From Legionella jordanis (lineage in GTDB: Bacteria > Pseudomonadota > Gammaproteobacteria > Legionellales > Legionellaceae): DNA of 64,000 bases. Both the position numbers and the translations under genes were made by a program. Under the pieces are notes generated by a model. The model was not told the origin of the DNA and searched no databases. It saw nothing but the letters and a program-made list of their open reading frames with translations. This document shows positions 33,598 to 42,166 of the stretch, piece after piece. The stretch is from NCBI RefSeq assembly GCF_900637635.1, contig NZ_LR134383.1:267501-331500 (forward strand), given 5' to 3'. Within the stretch, counting starts at the first letter, position 1, and each line of letters starts with the position of its first letter.

Positions 33598-34182
33598 ATC
33601 CCTCAAACTGATTCAATTAATCTACAAAAGTACATACTTCGGGGAGCTTGGCAGGCTGCCGTAACAACCCTGTATTTGCGTTCAATTACATTGAATGTTT
33701 TGCCTGTCGTGATAATTATGCCCACGGTAAAGCTTCTGCCCTTATGTCTTAATAAATATTACCATGTTGGGCTTAAACCTGATGACTCAACCCGTTGAAT
33801 TGCAAACCATTACAGCAGAAAATCTATGCTTAGTTATCCCATCGATGCATAGGCAAAGTAGCTAATCTAACTTGCAATTCCAGTCCGTTTGCCCCTCAAT
33901 AATTGCTGATGAATAAACAGTGAGCGTTCATGCCCTTAAAGCAGTAAATTCAAAGCGAGCCTGTTTTCGAATAGAAGTAAAAATCTACTTTTTGATTGAA
34001 GCGATCTTGACATAAGCCTTTATATTGAAATGCTTACCTTGCCGACTAAAGGCTTAAGCAGATGATAAGCAGTACCATAGATAGGCATTGCTGCACATAA
34101 ATTGAAGAGCATTTTAATGAGGGTACAAGCTATCAAGGAATTATTAAACAGAAGCTCTCAGCCAAGTGGTAACGGATAAACA
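33598..34182 (+). other. Gene-free 585-base gap with a hairpin
   Basis: No convincing gene was found on either strand. Short open frames have no recognisable product or ribosome binding site. Visible structure: a 10-bp inverted repeat (34013-34022 with 34047-34056) directly preceded by TTGACA (34007-34012), without a matching -10 box. The stretch may hold remains of a lost gene or an unknown small RNA. Confidence 0.6.
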
Positions 34183-34566
34183 TCACACCTCTTCGCGTAT
34201 ACGGTCTTCTTTAATGTCTGATAGGGAGTTGCATTCTAAAATCACACAATGTTCCAAGGCCTCTACCTTATGAGTGACATAGGGAAGCACCTCTATTTGG
34301 GCCGGAGCAGCAATTTCTATACTGCTTACATGAGCAGTGCCAATTTTGCGGTAGGAGAACTTAATTCGCCCGGAGAGGACAACAAATATTTTCGGATGGG
34401 TGCCTTCTGATTTACCTTGATGATAAGTATTTCCTGATACAGTTCCTGCTTTTCGGCTTATATAAACAAACTTATCCTGCTTGCGGCTTAAGAAACATTC
34501 CGCGGTCAATCCTCTTTCATCTTGCCCGATGATGTTAAATTGCTTAATCGTTACCAAATCGCTCAT
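34183..34566 (-). CDS. Cupin protein, CapF C-terminal-like
   Basis: A 127-residue single-domain cupin. The segment around GNTYHQGKSEGTHPKIFVVLSGRIKFSYR (about 45-73) resembles the C-terminal cupin domain of capsule enzymes such as CapF, and WxcM-like sugar-modifying proteins. The second half, with IEVLPYVTHKVEALEHCVILE, closes the barrel. No sugar-nucleotide genes lie next to it, so the substrate is unknown. It lies downstream of ssb on the same strand; the ribosome binding site is weak. Confidence 0.6.
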   Translation of the reverse strand: MSDLVTIKQFNIIGQDERGLTAECFLSRKQDKFVYISRKAGTVSGNTYHQGKSEGTHPKIFVVLSGRIKFSYRKIGTAHVSSIEIAAPAQIEVLPYVTHKVEALEHCVILECNSLSDIKEDRIREEV

Positions 34567-34596
34567 ATCTGTTGCTCATAGCTGCAATTTTGTCGG

Positions 34597-34634
34597 TTAA
34601 GCCAGGTCGCATCCGAAGATTTGTTCTGGCTTAA
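34597..34634 (-). terminator. Hairpin after ssb
   Basis: A perfect 9-bp inverted repeat (34597-34605 with 34626-34634) with a 20-base loop lies between the ssb stop and the cupin gene. No T-run follows, so it could be a weak terminator or an RNA-stability element. Confidence 0.4.
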
Positions 34635-34656
34635 GTACCTTTCATGTCAACTTAAA

Positions 34657-35124
34657 TTAAAAAGGAATGTCGTCGTCGAGCTCATCAAAAGCATCTTGTG
34701 CTGCTGGCATAGCTTGAGGTTTTCGGCTGCCTTGAGCTGGCATTTGTTGGTTCGCCATGGGCATATCCTCATAGCTTGCTGAGCCTGATTTGCCATCGAG
34801 CATTTGAATGTCTGCGGCAACTATTTCGGTGGTGTAGCGATCTTGTCCTTGTTGGTCTTGCCACTTACGGGTGCGCAAACTGCCTTCGACGTATAATTTA
34901 GAGCCTTTACGCACGTATTCACCTGCGATTTCACCCAAGCGATTAAAGCAAACTACTCGATGCCATTCAGTGCGTTCTTGTTTATCACCCGTTTGTTTAT
35001 CCTTCCATGTCTCGCTGGTTGCAAGCGATATCGTGGTGACGGCATTGCCATTTGGCATGTATCTCACATCGGGATCCACGCCCACATTGCCTATTAAGAT
35101 GACTTTGTTAATACCACGTGCCAT
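34657..35124 (-). CDS. ssb: Single-stranded DNA-binding protein
   Basis: SSB coats single-stranded DNA and recruits replication and repair proteins. The 155-residue protein has the N-terminal OB fold (1-110: [42 protein letters not shown]). A glutamine and proline rich linker follows, and the acidic tip ends DDDIPF, which binds partner proteins. AGGAGA precedes the ATG. It lies 92 bases downstream of the yajR-like gene on the same strand. Confidence 0.97.
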   Translation of the reverse strand: MARGINKVILIGNVGVDPDVRYMPNGNAVTTISLATSETWKDKQTGDKQERTEWHRVVCFNRLGEIAGEYVRKGSKLYVEGSLRTRKWQDQQGQDRYTTEIVAADIQMLDGKSGSASYEDMPMANQQMPAQGSRKPQAMPAAQDAFDELDDDIPF

Positions 35125-35216
35125 TATTTTCTCCTGTGCGAAAGTTAGAGCTGAATTATAGCGAATCTGCCCGGAATTGCGTAGACAAAGAACAGGGGTA
35201 GCAATGCAGTATATAA

Positions 35217-36587
35217 TCAGCTGGTCGAGTTTGAATATTCTGCCAGCAATTGCCCGGCACTGCCATCAACATATTGCGTTTTATCCACACGAAGGTAAAT
35301 GACTTGTTCAGATTCAGCGACGCTAAAATCGATTACTCCCTTAAGCGTTTTTAGGCGGCTTACAATCAGCTCAATATCATTTGCCTTGGCGGAATAAGGT
35401 AGAGTCAGATTACTCAGATAAATATTAGGCTTCATAAATAAAGCAACAATCAACCATAAACCGCCAAGGAGACCATTGATCATAAATATTCCAGCACTAC
35501 CGGTTAACTGGTATAGAAGGCCCGCAAAAGTACCGCCCAAAAAAATTCCAAGGAATTGGCTGCTTGAATAAATTCCCATAGCGGTGCCTTTCATACCTGG
35601 GTTGGCCTGCTTTGAAATTAAGGACGGTAACGTTGCTTCCAAAACATTAAAAGCGATGAAATAAATAAGCATTAAGGCACAAAGGATGAACCAGGACAGA
35701 TTATAGAAAACTAAAAGAAACTGCGTTGCCGCCGTTAGCAATACAGCACTGCAAAAAACAACTTTCATTTGTCTTTTTTTCTCAGCAAGAATAATGAAAG
35801 GAACCATGAGCATAAAGGAGATGAACATGATTGGCAGATAAAAATGCCATTGTTGATGCAAATGTCCAAGCCTAATCTGCTGTTGCAAAAGAAGAGGGAT
35901 GGCATAAAAGGTTGAAGTTAAAATGAAATGCTGGAAAAAAATGCCCAAATTCAATCGTTGTAAATGTCTATTGGAGATTACCGTTTTAAAATAAGTTGGA
36001 TTGGCCTCGCTGTCACCATGGAAACGCTCTTTGGCAGGCGTTGGAATGATTAAATGAAGTAAAAGCAAACCCAGCAAGGCTAAGCCTGCGGTTAAATAGA
36101 AAATTCCAGCCAAGCCAAAATGATGAGTCAGGGCTGGGCTTATAATCATGGCTAAACTAAAGGATAAACCTATGGTCATACCAATGACTGCCATGGCTTT
36201 TGTACGTTGTTCATCCGGGGTAAGATCGGCAATCAGAGCGATTAAAACACTGCCGATAGCCCCTGTGCCTTGTAAAGTACGGGCAATAATCATGCTATAA
36301 ATTGAATGGCTAAATGCTCCAAGAAGGCTTCCCAAGGCAAAGAGCAGTAATCCGAGGGTCAAAATGGGTTTTCTGCCAAACCGATCAGAAAGCATGCCCA
36401 AAGGCATTTGCAATAAGCCTTGAGTGAGTCCATAGCTGCCTAAGGCCAACCCAGTTAAAGCGGGTGTAGCATCCTCTAATTGTTTGGCTAAAACGGTAAA
36501 TACCGGAATTAACATAAACAAACCCAGCATGCGAAAGGAAAAAATGGCGGCAATTGGGAAAACTGTTTGTAACCAAGAATACTTCAT
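35217..36587 (-). CDS. MFS transporter, YajR-like
   Basis: A 456-residue inner-membrane transporter with 12 predicted helices. The MFS signature [11 protein letters not shown] follows helix 2. The last about 65 residues (from about 392: [19 protein letters not shown]) form a soluble, probably ferredoxin-like domain, as in the YAM domain of E. coli YajR, which is of equal length. The substrate is unknown for the family. ATG 36587 is used; a TTG one codon earlier is in frame. It is divergent from the fabL-like gene. Confidence 0.8.
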   Translation of the reverse strand: MKYSWLQTVFPIAAIFSFRMLGLFMLIPVFTVLAKQLEDATPALTGLALGSYGLTQGLLQMPLGMLSDRFGRKPILTLGLLLFALGSLLGAFSHSIYSMIIARTLQGTGAIGSVLIALIADLTPDEQRTKAMAVIGMTIGLSFSLAMIISPALTHHFGLAGIFYLTAGLALLGLLLLHLIIPTPAKERFHGDSEANPTYFKTVISNRHLQRLNLGIFFQHFILTSTFYAIPLLLQQQIRLGHLHQQWHFYLPIMFISFMLMVPFIILAEKKRQMKVVFCSAVLLTAATQFLLVFYNLSWFILCALMLIYFIAFNVLEATLPSLISKQANPGMKGTAMGIYSSSQFLGIFLGGTFAGLLYQLTGSAGIFMINGLLGGLWLIVALFMKPNIYLSNLTLPYSAKANDIELIVSRLKTLKGVIDFSVAESEQVIYLRVDKTQYVDGSAGQLLAEYSNSTS

Positions 36588-36675
36588 CAACAGAATGCAC
36601 TTATAATCTCATGCACAGATGGTACAAAGTTAGCGTGCAACAAACAAGAATATCTTGTCTGAAAGACAATCATTA

Positions 36676-36704
36676 TTGACAGAAGAAGCAAATCGCTGTA
36701 GTTT
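36676..36704 (+). promoter_or_regulatory. Possible promoter of the fabL-like gene
   Basis: A perfect -35 TTGACA (36676-36681) is 17 bases from TAGTTT (36699-36704), a weak -10. It lies 28 bases before the ATG in the divergent gap shared with the transporter gene. Confidence 0.4.
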
Positions 36705-36731
36705 GCTGCATTTTAGTCCAATGGAAGAGCT

Positions 36732-37487
36732 ATGAGTTTGGTTTTTGCTAATAAAGTCGCGCTCGTGACTGGCGGTGCGCGTGGTATCGGTAAAGCAACG
36801 GCTTTAAAATTGGCTCATGCCGGCTGTGATGTTGCGATTGTCTACTATAATAGCTCAGATGAGGCTTTGGCTTTAGTTCAGGAAATTCAGCAATTGGGTC
36901 GTAAAGCAATAGCTATCCAAGCCAATGTCGCTGATCATCAATCTGTAAAAGACCTGTTTGCCCAATATCGCGAACATTTTAATCAACTTCATTTTCTAAT
37001 CAGTAATGCAGCCAGCGGAGTGTTAAAGCCGGCTTTAAAAATGTCAACAAAACATTGGCGCTGGTGCATGGAAACCAATGCATTAGCACTGAACCATCTG
37101 GTCTCAGAAGGTCGAGAGTTAATGCCAGTCAACAGTCGTGTCATTGCATTATCCAGCCTGGGAGCCTCAAGAGCCATTCCGAATTATGCCTTTATTGGTG
37201 CTTCTAAAGCCGCGCTTGAAGCTTTGGTCCGCTCACTGAGTCTTGAGTTAGCTCCAGTGGGCATTACTGTTAACACGGTTTCAGCTGGAGTGGTGGACAC
37301 TGATGCATTGAAGCATTTCCCTAACCGTGAACAATTGCTGGATGAGTATCAAGCGCACTCGCTATCGGCAGAGCCCTTAACACCTGCGCACGTTGCGGAT
37401 GCAATCTACCTATTATGCCTGCCCGAGGCAAAAATGATTAATGCCCATACACTATTTGTTGATGCAGGTTACAGTCGGGTCGGTTAA
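36732..37487 (+). CDS. fabL: Enoyl-ACP reductase, FabL type
   Basis: A 251-residue short-chain dehydrogenase fold with the NADPH motif TGGARGIG (13-20) and NAASGVLKP (92-100). The catalytic pair is Y152 and K159, seven apart (Y-x6-K), the spacing of enoyl-ACP reductases rather than the Y-x3-K of FabG. DTDALKHFPNREQLLDE near 199-215 closely matches Bacillus FabL as I remember it. It probably performs the last reduction of fatty acid elongation. Whether it is the only enoyl reductase cannot be told here. GGAAGAG precedes the ATG. Confidence 0.82.
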   Translation: MSLVFANKVALVTGGARGIGKATALKLAHAGCDVAIVYYNSSDEALALVQEIQQLGRKAIAIQANVADHQSVKDLFAQYREHFNQLHFLISNAASGVLKPALKMSTKHWRWCMETNALALNHLVSEGRELMPVNSRVIALSSLGASRAIPNYAFIGASKAALEALVRSLSLELAPVGITVNTVSAGVVDTDALKHFPNREQLLDEYQAHSLSAEPLTPAHVADAIYLLCLPEAKMINAHTLFVDAGYSRVG

Positions 37488-37593
37488 ATCTAATCTGCGA
37501 GCTCAATGCCAATACTGGAGTGGAGCAGCGTCAATAACGCAATGAAATGAATGTGCAATGGCAAAATTCTGAATCCTCATTGCTTTATCTCTA

Positions 37594-39285
37594 TCAGGAG
37601 GGCAGACCACTCCCAGCACGCAAAGAAGGTAAAATATCGGCTAAAGGACGTTCAGGGACATTTAAAAACGGCTGATGTGGACTACCTATGGCTTTGACCA
37701 ACGTCAACAAACCATTGATTCCATGACAAACTGCATCAGTACGAATTAATTTATTGGGAAAAAAGCTGATGAAACCACCAATCGCATGACTTGGGTTCCT
37801 AATATCATAGCTGTTTGCGGGGCTGTAGGAGTTTTGAATCAACCAACGTGCAGATAAAATCATTGCTTTTCGATAGGAAGCGCAATGTGTTAAGTGTTTA
37901 TTCTTGCAAAATTCATAAACATTACCCATGACTTCAGTAATCCAACCATTCCCACTTGCTTTACGTGTATCCCGATAGCGCCCAAAAAGATAAACGTCAT
38001 GACGGTCAGTAATTTGCATCGATAGGATCACCGCGGCCAATTGTTTGATGAGCTCAATGTACTGAGGTTGCTCATTAATTTGGGCATAATCAATCATAGA
38101 CATTAGCAGCCAACTCGTGGAAATGCTGTTTTTCGGCCGATAATCATCCCCAACGAATAAATGCTGTTTTTTAGCCTCTATGCTAAATCGCTGGGCGATT
38201 TTGCTGGCTCCTTGATAATAACGCGCTTCTTTTGTTGCTGCATAAAGGCGGGAGAGGGCGGATAATACTTGACCAGAATACAAATAGGATTGGTTTTGAT
38301 TGTATTGCCAGACATTGGCTTTGCAGGTTGCAACGGCTGTAACTTGCCCATCTTCCTTAATCATGGACAACAACCAATCCCCAGCTTTTTCCGCAGCCAA
38401 TAAATATTGCTCATCATGATAAAAACGATGCAATTCAAGTAGAGTGAATATGGTTTTTGAGGCTGTGCCTACGACCGCTCGACAGCTTTTTTTCTTGGAT
38501 TTCAAATTGTAGGAATAATAAAATCCTCCCGCATTTGGCCCTGTATCGATTTGCATAAACAATAAAAATTGTGCAATGGGTCTGAACTGTTGTTCAAGTT
38601 GCTCATCATGGTTGAATTCATAGAGCTTAAGAAGAGTATAAAGGCTTGATGCGGAGTAAATGGTGCGTAGTACTGGATCGGTTTTATCCAATTCTGCGTC
38701 ATAATGCTTTGCAAAACCATGAAGGGTAGGATGCATCATTCGGAGCAAATATTGTTGGCTATTTTGAATTTGCTTGAGCAGCAATTGATTATCCAAAGAG
38801 CGAATCGCAACTCGACTTCCACTGAGCTCCAAACCCTTGCCGGCGTATTCAATAAAAGAATAATATTGTTTAGGGTAGTAGCTGAAGTCGACTTCAAAGC
38901 GGAAATTCGCCAAATCTGTCGCTGTGATGGGTTTCAAGTTGCTATGACTTAGGGCCTCTTCGGTTGCTTTACGAATGACTTCTTGCAAGCGATCGTCTTG
39001 CGAGCTTCCTTGACCAATTGGTTGTCCCCGATTAAAAATTGTAACTTGCACGCTCCAGCGTGAACCCTGGTAGCGATCTTCCCATTCATTAAAGGGATTA
39101 GAGATTAGCTTCGTTTTTAAAATGCTATGATTGGCGACTGCTCTCACATAAGAAACGATTGCATCACGAAATCGTTGGTTATCATGAGTTGAATCTGGGC
39201 CTTGTGCCTGGAAAGCGGTGCTAGCTTGCAAAAAAGTTGAGAAGATAAAAAGAAATAGGGCAAATGTTTTTATTCTTTGATGCAT
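37594..39285 (-). CDS. Secreted AMMECR1-like and helical-barrel protein
   Basis: A 563-residue protein with a signal peptide (about 1-24, FALFLFIFSTFLQASTAF), so exported. Residues about 45-150 resemble the AMMECR1 domain (VQVTIFNRGQPIGQG, EVIRKATEEAL). The remaining 370 residues are a chain of helical hairpins (SSLYTLLKLYEF, TLLELHRFYHDEQYLLAAEKAGDWLL, MSMIDYAQINEQPQY) like the six-hairpin barrels of glycan epimerases and hydrolases. Start ATG 39285 is preferred over a TTG seven codons earlier. The substrate is unknown; a role on a periplasmic or extracellular glycan is a guess. Confidence 0.65.
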   Translation of the reverse strand: MHQRIKTFALFLFIFSTFLQASTAFQAQGPDSTHDNQRFRDAIVSYVRAVANHSILKTKLISNPFNEWEDRYQGSRWSVQVTIFNRGQPIGQGSSQDDRLQEVIRKATEEALSHSNLKPITATDLANFRFEVDFSYYPKQYYSFIEYAGKGLELSGSRVAIRSLDNQLLLKQIQNSQQYLLRMMHPTLHGFAKHYDAELDKTDPVLRTIYSASSLYTLLKLYEFNHDEQLEQQFRPIAQFLLFMQIDTGPNAGGFYYSYNLKSKKKSCRAVVGTASKTIFTLLELHRFYHDEQYLLAAEKAGDWLLSMIKEDGQVTAVATCKANVWQYNQNQSYLYSGQVLSALSRLYAATKEARYYQGASKIAQRFSIEAKKQHLFVGDDYRPKNSISTSWLLMSMIDYAQINEQPQYIELIKQLAAVILSMQITDRHDVYLFGRYRDTRKASGNGWITEVMGNVYEFCKNKHLTHCASYRKAMILSARWLIQNSYSPANSYDIRNPSHAIGGFISFFPNKLIRTDAVCHGINGLLTLVKAIGSPHQPFLNVPERPLADILPSLRAGSGLPS

Positions 39286-39514
39286 TATGTTCCAAGTTTT
39301 ATGCAAGTGGTACCATTGAGGTCGCTGTAGTAGCTCGAAAGTATAGGGGATAATCGCCTTTTTTTATAGATTAGCATTATTATTTTTAAACTCATTTGCA
39401 GTTCCACCAGCATGTGAGAAATTCAAAGAATGATTGCAAAAAGAATTGGGTGAAAGTTAGGGTAAGATAAATAGAGCTTTGGCTTTTTCTGCATAGCTCT
39501 CTTTAAAAAAGATA

Positions 39515-39523
39515 TGATATACT
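39515..39523 (+). promoter_or_regulatory. Extended -10 promoter of the acyl-chain gene cluster
   Basis: TGATATACT fits an extended -10 (TG, one base, TATACT). It stands 38 bases before the acyl carrier protein start, in the only long gap ahead of five tightly linked genes. No clear -35 box is present. Confidence 0.5.
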
Positions 39524-39561
39524 CTGGAGCTTTTAAGAATTATTGAGTTCTGGGGATGAAT

Positions 39562-39975
39562 ATGAATGTTGAAAGCCTGTACCCTAAGGTGAGGGAAATT
39601 ATCGCTGATGTGCTGGTTATTGATGAAGAAGAAATTTCTTTAAACAGCCGCTTGATAAGTGATTTAGGTGCTGAATCCATTGATTTTCTTGATCTGGTTT
39701 TTCAACTTGAAAAAGAATTTTCCATCAAAATTCCTCGTGGTCAGTTGGAAAAAAATGCCCGTGGCGATTTGGCTGAGGATGAATTTGAAAAGGGTGGTGT
39801 GTTAACAGCAAAAGGCATGCAAGCTCTTAGAAATTACTTAAGTGAAGTGCCTGCTGAACATTTTAAAGCCAATATGAAGGTCAACGAAATCCCGACTCTA
39901 TTTACCGTGGAAACCTTTTGTAAGCTGGTGATGGTTGCCGTGAATGAACAAAAAGCTTGTGAAAGTATAGCCTAA
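39562..39975 (+). CDS. Acyl carrier protein, long specialised type
   Basis: A 137-residue carrier. The first about 80 residues form the ACP fold; the phosphopantetheine serine lies in GAESIDFLDL (S39), in place of the usual DSL. The tail of about 55 residues is unusual; ordinary ACPs have about 78 residues and rhizobial AcpXL about 93. ATG 39562 is 6 bases from GGGG; the ATG two codons earlier abuts it. The stop overlaps the next start (TAATG). First gene of the proposed very-long-chain acyl cluster. Confidence 0.85.
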   Translation: MNVESLYPKVREIIADVLVIDEEEISLNSRLISDLGAESIDFLDLVFQLEKEFSIKIPRGQLEKNARGDLAEDEFEKGGVLTAKGMQALRNYLSEVPAEHFKANMKVNEIPTLFTVETFCKLVMVAVNEQKACESIA

Positions 39976-40862
39976 TGCGGTTTTTATTTGTCGACAGAGT
40001 TTTGCAATTAATCCCAGGGGAATTAACCCGTGGGATCAAACACATAACCCAAGATGATTTTTATCTTCAAATTGCTGACAATGGGGAGTTTTGTTTCATT
40101 CCTTCCTTGATCGGTGAAACTCTTGGGCAATTGGCCGCTTGGAATGTAATGCAGTTTAATGGTTTTAGCATGCGCCCTGTTGCTGGAGTCGTAGCCAGTG
40201 CGAAATTGCATCGACCGGCTTATGTAGGCGAAACTCTGGAGTTGGAATCAGTCATTGAACGTTTGGATGAAAGCGCGGTTCTCTATAACAGCGTTGCCAA
40301 GGTGGGACAGGATATTGTTTTCACCGTTGAAGGGGCTTTAGGCCCTTTATTGCCTATGCAAGATTTCATCAGTGATGAAGAAATCCGCCGTCAATTCCAG
40401 GAAATCAATCGCCCTGGGGAATGGCCTGAAACGCAGCATAAAACAGCAAGAAAATTGGCTTTGAACCCATTCTTGACCTCTAAGGATAATCTGCCCTGCT
40501 TCAACTTTGAGCACATACTTAGCTGTGAACCAGGTGTATGTCTAATCGCGGAAAAAAGAATCACCCGGGCAGCGCCTTACTTTCCAGATCATTTCCCGAA
40601 TAAACCAGTATTGCCCATGACTGTGTTATTGGAATGCAAACTGAACTTGGCCCGGGAATTTATAAGGCGAGCGGGTTTTACTGGCTATCACATTAGTGAA
40701 CTTCGCAAAATAAAAATGAATGATTTTATTCACCCAGGGGACGTGGTGCAGTGCCAGGTGAAGCTAAAAGAAAAAAATGATGAGCAATTAATTCTAAGTT
40801 TTCGCAGTGAAGTTGAGGCTAAACGAGTTTGTGTCCTCGATGTGGTCATGACTACAAGGTAA
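39975..40862 (+). CDS. Double-hotdog FabA/FabZ-like dehydratase
   Basis: A 295-residue protein with two hotdog domains. The second (about 170-292) has the dehydratase motif PDHFPNKPVLP with catalytic H206 and E220. The first (about 1-130) has E48 in IGETLGQLAAW but no matching histidine, so it is probably structural. It would remove water from hydroxyacyl-ACP during chain elongation. The gene overlaps the acyl carrier gene by one base. Confidence 0.8.
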   Translation: MRFLFVDRVLQLIPGELTRGIKHITQDDFYLQIADNGEFCFIPSLIGETLGQLAAWNVMQFNGFSMRPVAGVVASAKLHRPAYVGETLELESVIERLDESAVLYNSVAKVGQDIVFTVEGALGPLLPMQDFISDEEIRRQFQEINRPGEWPETQHKTARKLALNPFLTSKDNLPCFNFEHILSCEPGVCLIAEKRITRAAPYFPDHFPNKPVLPMTVLLECKLNLAREFIRRAGFTGYHISELRKIKMNDFIHPGDVVQCQVKLKEKNDEQLILSFRSEVEAKRVCVLDVVMTTR

Positions 40863-40867
40863 TAAAA

Positions 40868-42166
40868 ATGAGCAATAGACGAGTGGCAATCACCGGATTA
40901 GGCGCTGTTTCCCCATTGGGAAATGACGTCCAGTCAATCTGGACTAATTTGATGGCAGGGCGATCCGGCATTGCTGAAATACAACAGTTTGATGCCAGCT
41001 CTTTTCCGACTCACATTGCGGCAGAAGTTAAGGGTTTCAAACTTCCTGAAGCCATAAAAGGAAAACATTGTCGTTTTGCAATGTCCTTTACTCAATTTGC
41101 CTTGGCTGCGGCTTACCAGGCGATGGAAGATGCGGGCATCCGACCCAGTGAGCAAACATCCAGACGCTGGGGAGTGGTAACCGGAAGTGGCATGATGACT
41201 GCTGAATTTGAGTATTTACAACGTTTTCAGCGTACTTGTGGATTAGACGGTCGTATCGATTGGAGTGCGCTCCAACATCAGTCTCAACAATTTTATCGTC
41301 TGGTGGATTTTGGCAAAACCACTTCAAATACTGGATTATCTTTATTGATTCAACAATTTGGCATTCAAGGTTATGCTTCTTCAGTACATACTGCTTGTGC
41401 CTCCGGCGGCCAGGCTTTGGGCCTTGCGATGCAGGTGATCCGCCGGGGTGATGCGGATTACATGTTGGCGGGCGGTTTTGATTCAATGATTAGCCCTCTG
41501 GGTTTATCCAGTTTTTGTTTATTGGGTGCTTTATCCACCTACAACGATAGCCCAGAAACGGCCAGCAGACCTTTTGACGCAACTCGAAACGGCTTTGTGC
41601 TGGGTGAGGGGGCTGCTTTTCTGATACTGGAGGAATGGGACAAAGCCAAGGCACGTGGGGCTAAAATCTATGCAGAATTGGCCGGAGAGGGTAACTCATT
41701 AAGCTCCTACCGCATTACCGATTCTCATCCTAATGGTGATGGGGCAATACAAGCCATTGAACGTGCACTTATAGATGCTGGAGTGAAACCTGCCCATGTG
41801 GATTACATCAATGCTCACGGCACCTCCACAAAAATGAATGATCTTAGCGAGACCAATGCCATTAAAGCCGTTTTTAATGAACATACGCAATCCTTGCCAG
41901 TTAGCTCAACGAAAAGCCAAACCGGTCATTTGATTGCTGCTGCAGGTGCTCTTGAAGCCGTTCTGTCCGTTCTTGCCATAGAACATGCACAGATCCCCAA
42001 AACAGCGAATTTAACCACGCCCGACCCAGAATGCGATTTGGATTACGTTTGTGATGGCCCCCGAGAAAAATCCTTAGGGGTAGTGCTCTCAAATTCCTTT
42101 GGCTTTGGCGGTTCAAACAGTTGCCTCCTCTTTAAGCATCCTGAATTTGGGAGAAGTAAAGCATGA
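40868..42166 (+). CDS. 3-oxoacyl-ACP synthase II-like (active)
   Basis: A 432-residue FabF-type condensing enzyme. The full catalytic triad is present: C177 in HTACASG, H317 in NAHGTST and H354 in SQTGHL, with K349. It extends acyl-ACP by two carbons. The start is ATG 40868, 5 bases after the dehydratase stop. The next gene begins within its last codons and is its likely partner. Confidence 0.88.
   Translation: MSNRRVAITGLGAVSPLGNDVQSIWTNLMAGRSGIAEIQQFDASSFPTHIAAEVKGFKLPEAIKGKHCRFAMSFTQFALAAAYQAMEDAGIRPSEQTSRRWGVVTGSGMMTAEFEYLQRFQRTCGLDGRIDWSALQHQSQQFYRLVDFGKTTSNTGLSLLIQQFGIQGYASSVHTACASGGQALGLAMQVIRRGDADYMLAGGFDSMISPLGLSSFCLLGALSTYNDSPETASRPFDATRNGFVLGEGAAFLILEEWDKAKARGAKIYAELAGEGNSLSSYRITDSHPNGDGAIQAIERALIDAGVKPAHVDYINAHGTSTKMNDLSETNAIKAVFNEHTQSLPVSSTKSQTGHLIAAAGALEAVLSVLAIEHAQIPKTANLTTPDPECDLDYVCDGPREKSLGVVLSNSFGFGGSNSCLLFKHPEFGRSKA

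Noticed and set aside
33475-33798. 107-codon frame overlapping rplQ and the gap
   Set aside because: It overlaps rplQ in another frame, runs through the terminator and resembles no known protein.
33782-33865. 27-codon frame beginning MTQPVELQTI in the gap
   Set aside because: There is no ribosome binding site and no known match; it could be a gene remnant, but nothing supports it.
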